From Hyphomicrobiales bacterium (lineage in GTDB: Bacteria > Pseudomonadota > Alphaproteobacteria > Rhizobiales > Ancalomicrobiaceae), in NCBI GenBank assembly GCA_021286855.1, contig JAJTBO010000022.1:1-64000 (forward strand): a stretch of DNA of 64,000 nucleotides, written 5' to 3'. Within the stretch, counting starts at the first letter, position 1. Each line of letters starts with the position of its first letter. Shown here one piece after another: positions 19,802-28,681 of the stretch. The position numbers and the translations under genes are program-made. Under the pieces are notes generated by a model. That model was given only the letters and a program-made list of their open reading frames with translations, was not told the DNA's origin and made no database searches.

Positions 19802-19872
19802 TCGCGGTTCCGACCGTCGCTCTTCCTAGCACATGACGGAGTTTACCACCACGAGAGGTTCTTCTCCGTTCG

Positions 19873-19919
19873 AGCAAGCCGCTGCTTGCTTCTCGGCGGA
19901 GATAAGCAAAGGTTAACCT
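19873..19919. promoter_or_regulatory. Hairpin and palindrome in the divergent exopolysaccharide promoter region
   Basis: A perfect 7-bp hairpin, AGCAAGC/GCTTGCT with a 4-nt loop (19873-19890), is followed by the palindrome AGGTTAACCT (19910-19919). They lie in the 233-nt gap between the acetyltransferase and the chain-length gene. TTAACC is also a half-site of CtrA, but the second half is absent. The region probably holds promoters for both directions; I could not fix -35/-10 boxes. Confidence 0.35.
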
Positions 19920-20034
19920 CGTTCCGGCTTGATGGGGGGGCGAAGCGACCCGCTCGCCCTCGTGGTCCGTCCGGCGGCGCGTTCCTGGCGAGGATCGCGC
20001 GTCGGGAAGAGCGAGCGTTCGAAAAGGCGACACC

Positions 20035-22323
20035 ATGCCCTCTGCCCCCCTCGGCTCGACGTCGGCGAGCGCTCCGACCCTGGTCGGCGACCTGCGCCGC
20101 GCCTTCGCCGGCAAGCTCAGGACGATCCTGACGATCGCCTTCACGGTGCTCGCGCTGGCGATCGCCGGTTGGGCGGCATGGCCGGCGAAGTACAAGGCGG
20201 TGGCGCTGGTGGCGCTCGACCCGCAGACGCCGCGCCTCGTCTCCGATCGCGCCGATCAGTCGGCCACCGTCGGCGGCGACGCCTCGACCGTGGTCAGCTA
20301 CGCCGAGGTCGCCACCTCCGACAGTTTCCTGATCCCGCTCGCCAAGGATCTGAAGCTCATCGACGATCCGGAATTCTCCGGCGATGGCAACGGCGTCGGC
20401 GAAGTGCTCGTCGAACTCAGGCGAAATCTCAAGGTGACGCGACGGGGGCTCTCCTATCTCATCGACATCTCCTTCACGTCGAAGGACGCCGACAAGGCGG
20501 CGCGGATCGCCAATGCGATCGCCGAGGAGATCGTGCGCCGCCAGCAGGGGCTGCGCCGAGACGCCACCAGCGGCATCTCCGAAGCGCTGCGGTCGCGGTT
20601 GACCGATCTGCGCGCGGCGGTGCTCGCCTCGGAGAAGGCGGTCGCCGATTATCGCCGGTCGAACGATCTGCTCGACGTCTCGCCGGACGGGCGGGTCGGC
20701 CTGAAGCGCCTCAATTCGCTGACCGAACAGCTCGGTCCGCTGAAGGCGCGGCTGGAGGACGCCCGCGCCCGCTGGGACAAGCTGCGCAAGGCCAAGCCGG
20801 ACGACGCGGCCGATCCGTCGATCTTCCGTTCGGACCGCCTGAGCGAACTCCTCACGCGCCTCGGCGACGAGAAGCGTCAGCTGGCGGCGGCGGCGCGCAC
20901 CTACGGGCCGCGCCATCCCAGCGTCGAAGCGACGCAGGCGCGGATCGCCTCGCTCGAGGACTCGGTTCGCGGCGAACGGACCCGCATCGTCGAACAGGCC
21001 AAGGCCGAGGTCGACGTGCTGACCGAGCAGAACGCCGCCTACGAGAAGGAAATCGCCGCCCGCACCAACGAGCAGCTCGCCACCGACCAGAAGGAGGTGG
21101 TGCTGCAGGATCTGATGCGGCAGGCGCAGGCCGATCGCCAGATCTACGAACAGTTCCTCGCCCGCCAGAAGACGACGCAGGAGCAGTCGGACCTGTCGCA
21201 GCCGGAGGCCGTGGTGGTCTCTTCCGCCTCGCCGCCGACCCGCTCGACGCGGCCGGGGCTGAGCCTCGTCGGCCTCGCCGGGCTCGTCGGCGGGCTCGGG
21301 GCCGGCGTGTTGTGGGTCCTGTTCGGCCGTCGGCCGACGCCGCCGACCGGCGCGACGCTCGCCGCCGTCGTTTCACCTGCGCCTACGCCCGCGCCCACGC
21401 CCGAACCGGCGAGAGCCGCGCCGCCGGCAGTCGAAACCGCTCCGCCGAGCCGGGCGAGCGAGCCACGCCCGTTCGTCGCGCCGCCGACGCCGGACGAAGC
21501 GACGCCCGCGTCGCCGGCGCGGATCACGCCCTCGCCCTTCCCCTCGCACCGGCACGGCGAGCCGCGCTTCGACGAAGCGCCGCCGATCGCGCCGACGCGC
21601 GAGGTTCGGGCCGCGCCGGAAGCTGTCGAACCGACGCCGGCCGTCGCGCCGATCGAGCCGCCGCCGCCGATCGCCGAGGCTACGGTCGCGCCGGCGATCG
21701 AGCCGTTCGCGGTCGCCGATCCGAGCGTCAAGCCGGTTCGGGCTGACGAAGTCGATGCGACCGAGGTCGCGAAGCCGTCGGCCGGCGCGCCCGCGACGTC
21801 GTCCTTGCCGGCCGAGACGCCGAAACTCTCGGCGCGTCGCCACGATCCGGCGCAGCGCCTGCGCCGCATGCTGCGCGTCCTCACCGAACACGACGTGCCG
21901 CTGGTCGCGGATCTGACCCGGCCGGGCCTCGCGACGGTCGAAGACGGGCTCGATCCGTTCGTCGACACGCTCGCCGCGCATCTCGCCAAGGCCCCCGGCC
22001 TCACCCTGACGGTGGTCGGCGAGGAGGACGTTTCGAGCGATTTCGCCGAGGCGCTGGCCGAGGCGGTGGAGGCGCGCGGCCACAGGGTCATGCTCGACGC
22101 GAACGATCCGGCCGAAGCGGAGACGCTCGAGCACGATCTCGCCGTCGAGGTTCTGCCGGCGGGCGAGGACACGCCGGCGATCGGCGCGCATCCCTTCGCG
22201 CTCCTGGTGGTGGAGACCTCGAAGGAAGCGGAAGACCAGCTCGACGCGACGATCTCGCTGTGGGGCAGCGATCCCGAACGGGTGGTGGTCGCCGCCTTCG
22301 TGCCGGCCGGCCGGGCGGCCTGA
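20035..22323 (+). CDS. GumC/Wzz-family polysaccharide chain-length protein with a non-kinase C-terminal domain
   Basis: A 762-residue inner-membrane protein. Helix 1 lies near residues 28-50 (ILTIAFTVLALAIAGWAAW), followed by a Wzz domain and long periplasmic coiled-coil stretches (LRSRLTDLRAAVLASEKAVADYRRS through EIAARTNEQLATDQKEVV), and helix 2 near 405-428. This is the GumC/ExoP layout controlling polymer length and export. Next come about 170 Pro/Ala-rich residues and a C-terminal alpha/beta domain of about 150 residues. That domain sits where Wzc/ExoP proteins carry a BY-kinase, but no Walker A loop or tyrosine cluster is visible. It may be a degenerate kinase domain acting as a scaffold. 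It is the first plus-strand gene of the exopolysaccharide locus. Confidence 0.85.
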   Translation: MPSAPLGSTSASAPTLVGDLRRAFAGKLRTILTIAFTVLALAIAGWAAWPAKYKAVALVALDPQTPRLVSDRADQSATVGGDASTVVSYAEVATSDSFLIPLAKDLKLIDDPEFSGDGNGVGEVLVELRRNLKVTRRGLSYLIDISFTSKDADKAARIANAIAEEIVRRQQGLRRDATSGISEALRSRLTDLRAAVLASEKAVADYRRSNDLLDVSPDGRVGLKRLNSLTEQLGPLKARLEDARARWDKLRKAKPDDAADPSIFRSDRLSELLTRLGDEKRQLAAAARTYGPRHPSVEATQARIASLEDSVRGERTRIVEQAKAEVDVLTEQNAAYEKEIAARTNEQLATDQKEVVLQDLMRQAQADRQIYEQFLARQKTTQEQSDLSQPEAVVVSSASPPTRSTRPGLSLVGLAGLVGGLGAGVLWVLFGRRPTPPTGATLAAVVSPAPTPAPTPEPARAAPPAVETAPPSRASEPRPFVAPPTPDEATPASPARITPSPFPSHRHGEPRFDEAPPIAPTREVRAAPEAVEPTPAVAPIEPPPPIAEATVAPAIEPFAVADPSVKPVRADEVDATEVAKPSAGAPATSSLPAETPKLSARRHDPAQRLRRMLRVLTEHDVPLVADLTRPGLATVEDGLDPFVDTLAAHLAKAPGLTLTVVGEEDVSSDFAEALAEAVEARGHRVMLDANDPAEAETLEHDLAVEVLPAGEDTPAIGAHPFALLVVETSKEAEDQLDATISLWGSDPERVVVAAFVPAGRAA

Positions 22324-22355
22324 CGCCCTTTCGTATGTTCGGGCGCCCCCGCCGG

Positions 22356-23414
22356 TCAGGGCGTGCGGACGGGCGCGCCGGGCGCAGGCGGCGCGCAGAA
22401 GGCGGGATTGCGCGGTCCCGTCATCGCCGCGATCAACCAGTCGTTCCACCGACCGGTGCGCTCGTCGAGCAACGTGAAGTCCGAGGTGAGCTGCCAATAG
22501 GCCCACGACCAGCCCTCGGCCTCGGCGTCGTAGACCACCCGATGGAGCCAACAGAAGCGCGGCCGAGGCTCGGCGCGTTCGTAGACCCCGAACTCGCCGA
22601 GATAGATCGGCCGCTTCTCCTTGTTCGCCCAGTCGGCGATGGCGGCGAAGTCGCGATCCATCCGATCGTAGTCTTCGGCCGCCCCCCAGTCGACGCCGGT
22701 CTTGTCGGCCAGTTTCGCCCAGGACGCGCCCTGATGGGTGAACCGGAACGGCTCGTAATAGTGGACGGCGACGAGGAGGTCGGCGTCGTCCGGGGGCAGT
22801 TTCAATTGTTTCAACGCCGAGAAGTGGCCGCCGCCGGCGACGCCGGCGATCACCCGGCGGTGCGGATTGAACCGGCGCACGACGGCGAGCTCGCGGGCGA
22901 AGAGCCGGTTCCAGGCGGCCGGGTCCATCGCGCCGCCGGGCTCGTTGAGGATCTCGAAGACGACGCGATCGTCGTAGTCGGACAGGCGCAACGCCAGCGT
23001 CGACCAGACCGCGTCGAGCTTTACCGCACAGGCCTGCGGCTCGCGTTGGCAGTAGAGGAATTCGTGGACGTCGACGACGACCTGGAGCCCGGCGGCGAGC
23101 GCGCCGTCGATCACCCGGCGGAGCGTGGCGAGCCAGCGTTCGTCGAGCCGACCGGACGCGTCGAGGCGGTCGAAAGGCAAGGCGTTGATGCGGACGTGGT
23201 CGAAACCGTAGCGGCGCAGGCGCCCGAAGGTGTCGAACGAAAAGAGCGAGACCTCGCCGGGGCGGAACATGCCGTCGGTCGACAGGATGTTGACGCCGCG
23301 GCCGAGGGGCGCGCGCGCGGCCGAGGCCGCGTCGCAGAGGGTCGCCGAGAGACACAGGGCGAGCAGCGCCAGCAGGCCGCTTCGCCACGATTTCCGGCCG
23401 AACGGGGATCCCAT
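22356..23414 (-). CDS. Secreted GH5-like glycoside hydrolase (endoglucanase-type)
   Basis: A 352-residue exported (beta/alpha)8-barrel enzyme. The signal peptide (about 1-33) contains RSGLLALLALCLSATLCDA. The barrel shows FDHVRINALPFDRL, VVVDVHEFLY, the acid/base in VVFEILNEPGG (Glu158), HYYEPFRFTHQG, and the nucleophile in YLGEFGVYERAE (Glu274). These are the GH5 (cellulase) signatures. Such enzymes in exopolysaccharide clusters trim or release the polymer in the periplasm. The start at 23414 gives a proper signal peptide. It is transcribed after the WecB-type gene (35 nt) and is convergent with the chain-length gene. Confidence 0.9.
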   Translation of the reverse strand: MGSPFGRKSWRSGLLALLALCLSATLCDAASAARAPLGRGVNILSTDGMFRPGEVSLFSFDTFGRLRRYGFDHVRINALPFDRLDASGRLDERWLATLRRVIDGALAAGLQVVVDVHEFLYCQREPQACAVKLDAVWSTLALRLSDYDDRVVFEILNEPGGAMDPAAWNRLFARELAVVRRFNPHRRVIAGVAGGGHFSALKQLKLPPDDADLLVAVHYYEPFRFTHQGASWAKLADKTGVDWGAAEDYDRMDRDFAAIADWANKEKRPIYLGEFGVYERAEPRPRFCWLHRVVYDAEAEGWSWAYWQLTSDFTLLDERTGRWNDWLIAAMTGPRNPAFCAPPAPGAPVRTP

Positions 23415-23449
23415 GGCGCCCTCCCTCGGGTCGGGCGCGTGACGCCGTC

Positions 23450-24289
23450 TCAGCCGGTCCGGGTGAGAAGCAGACGCAGCGCCGTCAAATTCGTGTCCAG
23501 ATACCGCCGACCGAGACGCGTCGGCTCCAGCATGGCGCGCCAGGCCCATTCCATGCCCATCGCCTGAAGGAACTGCGGCGCGCGGCGGTGCAGGCCCGAC
23601 AGGAAGTCGAACAGGCCGCCGGCGGTCTTGATCACGCCGACGCGGTCGAGTTTGGCGCGGTTGCGCAGGACGAACTGCTGTTCCTTGGGCACGCCCATCC
23701 CGACCCACAACACGTCCGGGGCGAACCGCTGGATCTCCGCGATCACCATATCCTCTTCCCCCTCGGAGAAGTAGCCGTGGTGACCGGCGATTTCGGGAGC
23801 GTCGGGATAGAGAGCGCGCAGATTGGCGATCGCCGCGGCGTTCACCTCCGGCCGCGCGCCGAGCAGAAACGAGCGCACGCCCCAGCGCGGCGCGATCGCC
23901 ATGACGTCGTGGATGAGGTCGGTGGTGGCGACCCGTTCCGGCAGCGGCGTCGAGGTGAGAAAGCGCGAGGCGAAGACCATCGGCATGCCGTCGGCATGAA
24001 TCGCGTCGGCGGCCAGGAAGAGATCGCGGATCGCGGGATCGCGATCGCACAGCGCCAGCACCTGCCCATTGGCCGAGGTCAGATAACGCGGCGGCTCGCC
24101 GCCGCCGCGGTGGGCGACGGCCCAGCGGCACATCGCCTCGGCGGCCGCGGCGCGGTCCGTGATGGTGATCGGCAATCCACCCACCGTCACGACGCCGTCC
24201 GCCGCGGCGGACCGCAGCACGTCTCGGCCCGACGGAGGCGTGGCTTCCTGCTCGACGTAGGGGCCTTCGGCCAATTCCAATCTCCGCAT
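23450..24289 (-). CDS. WecB/TagA/CpsF-family glycosyltransferase (GT26)
   Basis: A 279-residue glycosyltransferase that adds a sugar from a nucleotide donor to a lipid-linked intermediate at the cytosolic face. Family motifs: YLTSANGQVLALCDRDPAIRDLF, DAIHADGMPMVFASRF (the ADG catalytic region), FLLGARPEVNAAAIANLRALYP, GHHGYFSEGEE and VGMGVPKEQQFVLRNR. An in-frame ATG nine codons upstream (24316) is an alternative start; neither has a strong ribosome-binding site. It precedes the GH5 gene and belongs to the exopolysaccharide locus, divergent from the glycosyltransferase at 24522. Confidence 0.9.
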   Translation of the reverse strand: MRRLELAEGPYVEQEATPPSGRDVLRSAAADGVVTVGGLPITITDRAAAAEAMCRWAVAHRGGGEPPRYLTSANGQVLALCDRDPAIRDLFLAADAIHADGMPMVFASRFLTSTPLPERVATTDLIHDVMAIAPRWGVRSFLLGARPEVNAAAIANLRALYPDAPEIAGHHGYFSEGEEDMVIAEIQRFAPDVLWVGMGVPKEQQFVLRNRAKLDRVGVIKTAGGLFDFLSGLHRRAPQFLQAMGMEWAWRAMLEPTRLGRRYLDTNLTALRLLLTRTG

Positions 24290-24521
24290 GGACCGCGTCC
24301 GTAATATCGTACCCATCCGACGTCGGCAACGATACAGAGAATTGGTTTCGAAAGCCTCCGCGAGGCCTTACCGACGGGAAGGCATCCTCGGGGAAAGGTT
24401 AAAATACGATTTGTTGGCTTTTTCCGCGCAAGATGATCCGATCCCCGATCGATGGTCTGGCGGCGAGCGCTCGAGTGGGATATCGAGCGGAACGTGCGCC
24501 GTGCGGCACGAAGGAGCAGGA

Positions 24522-25685
24522 ATGTCGAGACCAATCGATCGCGCGACCGACGGGCGGGTGCGCCCGGACGCGCGGCGGCGTGTCCTGTTCGTGCAGACGC
24601 AGGTCGAGAACGCCGGCGCGCAGGAGATCTCGCGACTGGTCGCCACCGGATTGGCCGAGCGCGGTCACGACGTGCGCCATCTGTTCTTCTACGCCCGCAC
24701 CGCCGGCGCGGTCGACGTCGACGCGGAGACCTGCGCGCCGCGCCGGCCGAGCGGACCGCTCTCGCTCCTGCGCCTGTTCGCAGAAGGGGTTCGCCGCATC
24801 CGCTCGTTCGATCCCGACGTGGTCTTCACGTTCCAACATTGGGGCAACGCGCTCGGAGCGCCGTTGGTGCGAGCGGCGGGGGGCGCGCCGGTCGTCGCCA
24901 ATCAGGTCACCGCCCCCGAACTCGTGCCCCTGGTGGCGCGCCTGCTCGACCGTTGCTGGGGCCGGATCGGCCTCTATCGGCTGATCACGGTGAACTCCAA
25001 GGAGACCGCCGACTATTTCGACGGCCACCCTGCGGCCTATCGTCGACGCCTGGTGTCGGTGCCCTACGGCTGTGAGTGCAAGACGAGCCGTCATGATCGC
25101 GCCGGCGCACGGGCGGCGCTCGGCCTGCCGGTCGAGGGGGCGATCATCGGCTGCGCCGCGCGGCTCCACGCGGCCAAGCGTCTCGACGCGGCGATCCGCA
25201 TCCTGCCCATGCTGCCCGAGACGCGGCTGGCGCTGGCGGGACAGGGCGCGGAGGCCGATGCTCTCGCCGAACTCGCCGAGACGCTCGGCGTCGCCGATCG
25301 GGTCCATTTTCTCGGCGAACTCCAACCCACGGCGATCGGCGACCTGCTCGCCGCGCTCGACGTCTTCGTCTTTCCCTCGGCGCTGGAGACCTTCGGCCTG
25401 GCGGCGCTCGAAGCCGCGACGGCGGGCACGCCGGTGGTCGCCGCCGATCTGCCGACGCTGCGCGACGTGCTCTCGGTCGACGGCCGGCCGGGCGCGTTGT
25501 TCGTCGATCCGACCGACACCGCCGGGTTCGCCGAAACGGTGCGCCGCGTGCTCGCCGACCGGGCCCTCGCCGAGGAGCTCGGCGACGCCGGACGCGCCCT
25601 GGCGCGTCGCCATTCGCTCGATGCGATGATCGACGCCTACGCCGATCTGGTCGAGGCGGCGACCGACGGGGGGAGGCCGACGTGA
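24522..25685 (+). CDS. GT4-type glycosyltransferase
   Basis: A 387-residue GT-B fold glycosyltransferase. The N-terminal domain opens RRVLFVQTQVENAGAQEISRLVATGLAERGHDV. The C-terminal donor-binding domain has IIGCAARLHAAKRLDAAIR, VHFLGEL, and LDVFVFPSALETFGLAALEAATAGTPVVAADLP, the E-x7-E pattern of GT4 retaining enzymes. The start is set by AAGGAGCAGG just upstream of 24522. The stop overlaps the GTG of the next gene (GTGA). The donor sugar is unknown; it builds the repeat unit of the exopolysaccharide. Confidence 0.9.
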   Translation: MSRPIDRATDGRVRPDARRRVLFVQTQVENAGAQEISRLVATGLAERGHDVRHLFFYARTAGAVDVDAETCAPRRPSGPLSLLRLFAEGVRRIRSFDPDVVFTFQHWGNALGAPLVRAAGGAPVVANQVTAPELVPLVARLLDRCWGRIGLYRLITVNSKETADYFDGHPAAYRRRLVSVPYGCECKTSRHDRAGARAALGLPVEGAIIGCAARLHAAKRLDAAIRILPMLPETRLALAGQGAEADALAELAETLGVADRVHFLGELQPTAIGDLLAALDVFVFPSALETFGLAALEAATAGTPVVAADLPTLRDVLSVDGRPGALFVDPTDTAGFAETVRRVLADRALAEELGDAGRALARRHSLDAMIDAYADLVEAATDGGRPT

Positions 25686-27214
25686 GGGTGCTCCTCGTCG
25701 CCGAGATTTCGCGGCTGAGGCCGTGGATGCGCGACTTCGCCGCAGATCTGACGGCGCGCGGCTTTTCGGTGGCGCTCAGGACGGTCGACGGCGATCCGCC
25801 CTCCGGCGCGTTGCGGCTGCTGTTCGAGGCGGAGCGGCTGCTGCTCGGCGCCGGCCGCTTCGGCGGGCCGGAGGCGCTGACGGCGGAGGCGATCGCGCCG
25901 CCGCCGGGTCCCGACTTCACGGCGGAGGCGGTGATCGACCTGACGCGCGAACCCTCTTCCTCGGACGACGGTCCGGCCTTCGTCTTCGCCCTCGCCTTCG
26001 ACGGCGCGACGGGCGAGGACGCGCTTTTCTCGGCGCTGACGCGAGGCGGCGGCGCGACGGTCGAGATCTTCGATCCGCGCACGGGCGAAATCCACGAACG
26101 GGCGCGACCGTCGCTCGAATGCGCCGCCGGGCTGATCGCCGCGGCGGCGACGATCGGCGCGCGGGCCGGCGCGGCGTTGACGGCGCGGCTCGCGGCCGCA
26201 CAGGCGGGGCGCGTGCGCCCGCGTCTGATCGGGCAGCGGTTGCGGCGGGTCCCCTGCCCGCCCGCCGATGCGACGCGGTTTCCCAGCGCTCTGGCGCATC
26301 GGCTGGCGCGCCATCTCTATCGGCTCGTCTGTCACACGCCGCATTGGCGGATCGGCTGGCGTCTCCACGACGGGCCGGGCCTCTTCGACGTCGGCCGGTT
26401 CGAAGCGCCGCGGTTCAAGCCGCTGCGCGAGACCGGCCTGCGCTTCTTCGCCGATCCGTTTCCGATCTCCTGGCGCGGCGAGCACCACGTCTTCGTCGAG
26501 GACTTCGACCACCGGCGCGGCAAGGGGACGATCGCGGCCCTGCGGTTCGACGAAAACGGACCGACCGGCGAGGTGGCGACGGCGCTCGAGGAGCCGTGGC
26601 ACCTCTCCTATCCGAGCCCGATCCTGCACGACGGCGAGCTCTATCTGGCGCCGGAGGCGACTCAGAACCGCGAACTGGCGCTCTACCGCTGCGTCGCCTT
26701 TCCCGACCGCTGGGAACGGGCGGCGACGCTGCTCTCCGACGTCGTCGTCTCCGACGTGTCGATCGTGCGCCGCGGCGAGACGTGGTGGATGTTCTCGACG
26801 ATCGAGGACGGGCGCGGCGGCTGGTCGGACATGCTGGCGATCCATTCCTCGCCGACGCTGTTCGGACCGTGGACGGCGCATCGCGACCTGCCCAACCTGA
26901 TCGACGCCGGCGCGGCGCGATCGGCGGGCCTGCCCTTCGAGCGCGACGGGCGGCTGTTCCGCCCGGTGCAGGACTGCACGGCGAACTACGGCGGCGGGGT
27001 CGATCTGGTCGAGGTGACGCGGCTCGACGCGGAGGGCTACGAACAGGAGGTGCGGCTCCGCCTGCGCTCCGGACCGGCCTGGCCGGGCGGGCGCCTGCAC
27101 ACGATCAACCGGTGCGGCCGTCTCGAGGTGATCGACGGCGTGGCGGCGCGGCCGAAGTGGGCGGCCCTCGATCGGCTGGTCGAACCGCTGTTCGCGCCGG
27201 GGGGGCCGCAATGA
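25682..27214 (+). CDS. Two-domain polysaccharide-locus protein with GH43-like beta-propeller
   Basis: A 510-residue cytosolic protein starting at a GTG that overlaps the previous stop. Residues 1-190 form a poorly conserved alpha/beta domain (MRVLLVAEISRLRPWMRDFAADL) resembling formyl- or glycosyl-transferase N-termini. Residues about 240-505 look like a five-bladed propeller of the GH43/glucosamine-inositolphosphorylceramide-transferase-like kind: FADPFPISWRGEHHVFVEDFDHRRGKG, WHLSYPSPILHDGELYLAPEA, DVSIVRRGETWWMFSTIEDGRGG, FGPWTAHRDLP, GRLFRPVQDCTANYGGGVDL. Similar proteins occur in exopolysaccharide clusters, and some are thought to be glycosyltransferases rather than hydrolases. I cannot assign the reaction. 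Confidence 0.7.
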   Translation: MRVLLVAEISRLRPWMRDFAADLTARGFSVALRTVDGDPPSGALRLLFEAERLLLGAGRFGGPEALTAEAIAPPPGPDFTAEAVIDLTREPSSSDDGPAFVFALAFDGATGEDALFSALTRGGGATVEIFDPRTGEIHERARPSLECAAGLIAAAATIGARAGAALTARLAAAQAGRVRPRLIGQRLRRVPCPPADATRFPSALAHRLARHLYRLVCHTPHWRIGWRLHDGPGLFDVGRFEAPRFKPLRETGLRFFADPFPISWRGEHHVFVEDFDHRRGKGTIAALRFDENGPTGEVATALEEPWHLSYPSPILHDGELYLAPEATQNRELALYRCVAFPDRWERAATLLSDVVVSDVSIVRRGETWWMFSTIEDGRGGWSDMLAIHSSPTLFGPWTAHRDLPNLIDAGAARSAGLPFERDGRLFRPVQDCTANYGGGVDLVEVTRLDAEGYEQEVRLRLRSGPAWPGGRLHTINRCGRLEVIDGVAARPKWAALDRLVEPLFAPGGPQ

Positions 27215-28545
27215 TCGCACGGCTCCTCGGGCGGACGCGCGGACATCCGCTCCTCGGCGCGCTGTCGACGCTCGGCACCAAGATCGGCGGTTCGGTGGCG
27301 GCGCTGGCGATGTTCGCGCTGGCCTCCTGGACGCTCGACGCCTCCGCCTTCGGCGAACTGGTGATCGCCTTCAACATCGTCGCGCTCGCCGCGGTCGTCG
27401 CCGTGCTCGGTCAGGACACGCTGATCCAACGCTCCTGGGGGGAGTATGTCGAGCGCGATCCGGCGCTAGCGAGCGGCGCGATCCGCTTCGGCCTCGCCGT
27501 GACGGGGAGCGGGGCGCTCGCGGCCGTGACCCTCTTCGCGCTGTGGGCGGCGTTCGTCGAGGCCGACGCGGCGGTCCGCGACGTCGCGGCGATCGCCGCG
27601 TTCCTGTTCACGCAGACCTTTCTGCACTTCACCGCCAATCTCGGCCGAGTGAGCTGCGGGGTGATCTATTCGGAGCCGGCGCGCGAATTGTTCTGGCGGG
27701 CGCCGGTGGCGCTCGGGCTCGCCGCGGTGCTGGCGACCGGCGGGCGGGCGACCGTCTTCGCCTTCTTCGCCACCGCAGCGGCCGCGCAGGCGCTGTCCAT
27801 CGTGTGGCTGGGAACCCTGGTGCTGCGTCGGTTGCCGTCGGCGGTGCGGCAGGCGCGGCCGACCTTCGCCGTCCGCGAATGGGTCGGGCGCAGTCTGACC
27901 ATGGCGGCGGCGGCGATGGCGGAGGCGGCGCATCAATACGCCGACGTCATCCTGATCGGCGGGCTGATCGGGCCGGATGCGGCGGCGGGCTATTTCGTGG
28001 TGCTGCGAATCGCCGCGATCTTCTCGATGCTGACCGCCGGCATCCACACCTATTCGGCCTCCCGCATCGCCAAGCTCTACTATCTCGAACAGATCGACGA
28101 ACTGCGCCGCCTCCTGGCGCAGATCGCCTGGCTGACGACGGCGATCACCCTGGCGCTCCTCGCCGTCGTGGTCGTCGAAGGGCCGCTGTTGCTCGGGATC
28201 TTCGGCGCGGGCTACCGCGGGCTCGGCGTCGAGTTGACGATGATGAGCCTGATCAACGGCTTCGTGACGCTCTCCGGACCCGGCCCGATGCTGATGCTGC
28301 TCACCGGCGCCGATCTGCCGTATCTGATGCTGGTGGCGACCGCGCTCGCGATCCGGATCGGCGCCCTGTTCCTGTTCGCGCCCACCTTCGGCCTCGACGG
28401 CGCGATCTTCGCGGTCGCGCTGGCGCTGGCGCCGTTCTCCTTGGCGGTCGCGCTCTACTCGATCCGCCGCATCGGCGTCGATCCGACGGCGCTCGCGGCG
28501 CTCGGACGGCGCGGCCGGAACGCGGCGTCGGGAGGCGGCGCGTGA
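27211..28545 (+). CDS. Polysaccharide flippase (Wzx/MATE-like, MOP superfamily)
   Basis: A 444-residue integral membrane protein with about 12 predicted helices, for example LVIAFNIVALAAVVAVLGQD, AVLATGGRATVFAFFATAAAAQALSIVWL, and the paired helices at the C-terminus. The arrangement and the loop YADVILIGGLIGPDAAAGYFVVLRIA match Wzx-type lipid-linked oligosaccharide flippases. The ATG overlaps the previous stop (ATGA), so it is coupled to the propeller-protein gene. It should carry the undecaprenyl-linked repeat unit across the inner membrane for polymerisation. Confidence 0.85.
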   Translation: MIARLLGRTRGHPLLGALSTLGTKIGGSVAALAMFALASWTLDASAFGELVIAFNIVALAAVVAVLGQDTLIQRSWGEYVERDPALASGAIRFGLAVTGSGALAAVTLFALWAAFVEADAAVRDVAAIAAFLFTQTFLHFTANLGRVSCGVIYSEPARELFWRAPVALGLAAVLATGGRATVFAFFATAAAAQALSIVWLGTLVLRRLPSAVRQARPTFAVREWVGRSLTMAAAAMAEAAHQYADVILIGGLIGPDAAAGYFVVLRIAAIFSMLTAGIHTYSASRIAKLYYLEQIDELRRLLAQIAWLTTAITLALLAVVVVEGPLLLGIFGAGYRGLGVELTMMSLINGFVTLSGPGPMLMLLTGADLPYLMLVATALAIRIGALFLFAPTFGLDGAIFAVALALAPFSLAVALYSIRRIGVDPTALAALGRRGRNAASGGGA

Positions 28546-28584
28546 GCGGAACGCTCGCGATTCGGAGCTTTCGGCCAGGACAGG

Positions 28585-28613
28585 TTGTCGCACTCGGTCG
28601 AGCCGCCTACATT
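28585..28613 (+). promoter_or_regulatory. Sigma-70-like promoter of the second glycosyltransferase unit
   Basis: TTGTCG (28585-28590), a 17-nt spacer and TACATT (28608-28613) lie in the 136-nt gap before the gene at 28682. The spacing is optimal, and transcription would begin near 28620, leaving a leader of about 60 nt. It would make the 28682-31148 pair at least partly independent of the upstream operon. Confidence 0.45.
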
Positions 28614-28681
28614 CGTCGACACGAACAAGAAGCATCCTCGCGTCCGGCGTTTCGACGCCGCCGCCGTCGGAGAAGATCCGG

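Noticed and set aside
19910-19919. CtrA site in the exopolysaccharide promoter
   Set aside because: Only one TTAACC half-site is present; the second half at the required 7-nt spacing is absent.
22323-22364. Inverted repeat ACGCCCT/AGGGCGT as a bidirectional terminator
   Set aside because: The arms overlap both gene ends, the loop is 28 nt long and no T-tract follows, so support is too weak.
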